Origin: CAZFUY01 sp964522445
GTDB taxonomy: Bacteria > Pseudomonadota > Gammaproteobacteria > SZUA-229
Length of the DNA stretch: 6,456 nt
Assembly: GCA_964522445.1 (NCBI GenBank)
Contig: CAZFUY010000133.1
Span: 1 to 6,456, forward strand
Direction of reading: 5' to 3'
The notes beneath the pieces were generated by a model. It was not told the origin of the DNA. It did not search any database and saw nothing but the letters and a program-made list of their open reading frames with translations. Numbering within the stretch: the stretch's first letter is position 1; each line of letters opens with the position of its first letter. Made by a program: the position numbers and the translations under genes. This document shows positions 6,013 through 6,456 of the stretch, piece by piece.

Positions 6013-6456
6013 TTATTTCATATCCATATCTGAAAATTCTTTTGCGCCACTGTTGATAAACAGAAAACGCCTCGCTGCCTCATCTTTCAATAGTCCCAGT
6101 CCTTCGATGCGTTGATACAGTGAATGAGCATTGATATTTTCAGCCGGGCCATAACAGGTATAACAGGCGCGTCCCATGGAAGGGCACAGAGCACCACAAC
6201 CCGTGCGAGTTACCGGCCCCATGCAGGGTTCACCTTTAGCTACCAGCACACAGACATTCTGCTGGCGCTTGCATTCCTGGCAGACTTTTTCATTTGGCAC
6301 TTCAGGTACTGCACCAAACAGCAGGCTGCATACTGCCTGTGTGATTTGCTGGCCACTTACCGGACACCCCCAGAGTTCCAGATCCACTTTGACATGCTGG
6401 CTAATGGGGGTAGAGGTATCCAGACTGTGAATATGCTCAGGCTGGGCATAGATATC
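6013..6456 (-). CDS. [NiFe] hydrogenase small (delta) subunit, C-terminal part (cut by the right edge)
   Basis: The reading frame is open from the window edge to TAA at 6013-6015, giving the last 147 residues; the start lies beyond 6456. This is the electron-transfer subunit that pairs with the NiFe subunit and carries three iron-sulfur clusters. The visible part begins DIYAQPEHIH and contains ELWGCPVSG, which carries a late ligand of the N-terminal (proximal) cluster. A block of eight cysteines follows, between VCQECKRQ and CYTCYGP, and fits the middle and distal [4Fe-4S] clusters. The pattern matches the soluble group 3b HydD/HyhS type, not the membrane-anchored group 1 small subunits: no twin-arginine end or C-terminal membrane helix is seen in this part. 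GTG at 6387 is an internal Val, not the start. The order small then large, with zero-base spacing, matches the hydBGDA (beta-gamma-delta-alpha) layout, so beta and gamma genes are expected just upstream, outside the window. Confidence 0.9.
   Translation of the reverse strand, partial: DIYAQPEHIHSLDTSTPISQHVKVDLELWGCPVSGQQITQAVCSLLFGAVPEVPNEKVCQECKRQQNVCVLVAKGEPCMGPVTRTGCGALCPSMGRACYTCYGPAENINAHSLYQRIEGLGLLKDEAARRFLFINSGAKEFSDMDMK

Noticed and set aside
6013..6387. A complete 124-residue protein starting at GTG 6387
   Set aside because: The frame continues to the window edge with family-like residues (DIYAQPEHIH), so the gene is a small subunit cut by the window, not a short protein.

Overview
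The window reads as part of a draft genome or metagenome bin from an AT-rich proteobacterium, most likely a gammaproteobacterium with facultatively anaerobic metabolism. That placement rests on a NifJ close to the E. coli YdbK type, a bacterial group 3b-like [NiFe] hydrogenase and GTCATCCCGAGCG-type dispersed repeats. It is an inference, since no rRNA or other marker gene is present. A run of exactly 100 N at 2090-2189 is a scaffold-gap placeholder.

Layout: 1-87 is a partial copy of a dispersed repeat. 88-507 is non-coding and holds a long wobble-rich hairpin, a strong intrinsic terminator (242-271), a possible short gene remnant on the minus strand, and a candidate FNR-type site with a -10 box in front of nifJ. 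508-3962 (+) is one nifJ gene for pyruvate:ferredoxin/flavodoxin oxidoreductase. The N gap splits it into two frames only because the placeholder has the wrong length. 3963-4224 is a convergent intergenic region with a fuller copy of the same repeat, including a 28-bp inverted repeat, and a second short palindrome. 4225-6012 (-) encodes a [NiFe] hydrogenase large subunit joined in frame to a hydrogenase maturation endopeptidase domain. 6013-6456 (-) is the 3' part of the hydrogenase small subunit gene, which runs off the right edge.

How the genes may work together: NifJ oxidises pyruvate to acetyl-CoA and CO2 and reduces ferredoxin or flavodoxin. The small-then-large order on the minus strand matches the delta-alpha end of a group 3b (NADP-linked, soluble) operon, whose beta and gamma subunits would lie beyond the right edge. 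Both units handle low-potential electrons under anoxia, but they are convergent and not one operon.

The most notable feature is the hydrogenase large subunit. Its C-terminal extension, normally a short peptide removed after nickel insertion, is here the processing protease itself. The nickel-ligand motif, the expected cleavage point, a hydrophilic linker and the three metal-contacting residues of the protease family are all visible in one uninterrupted reading frame.
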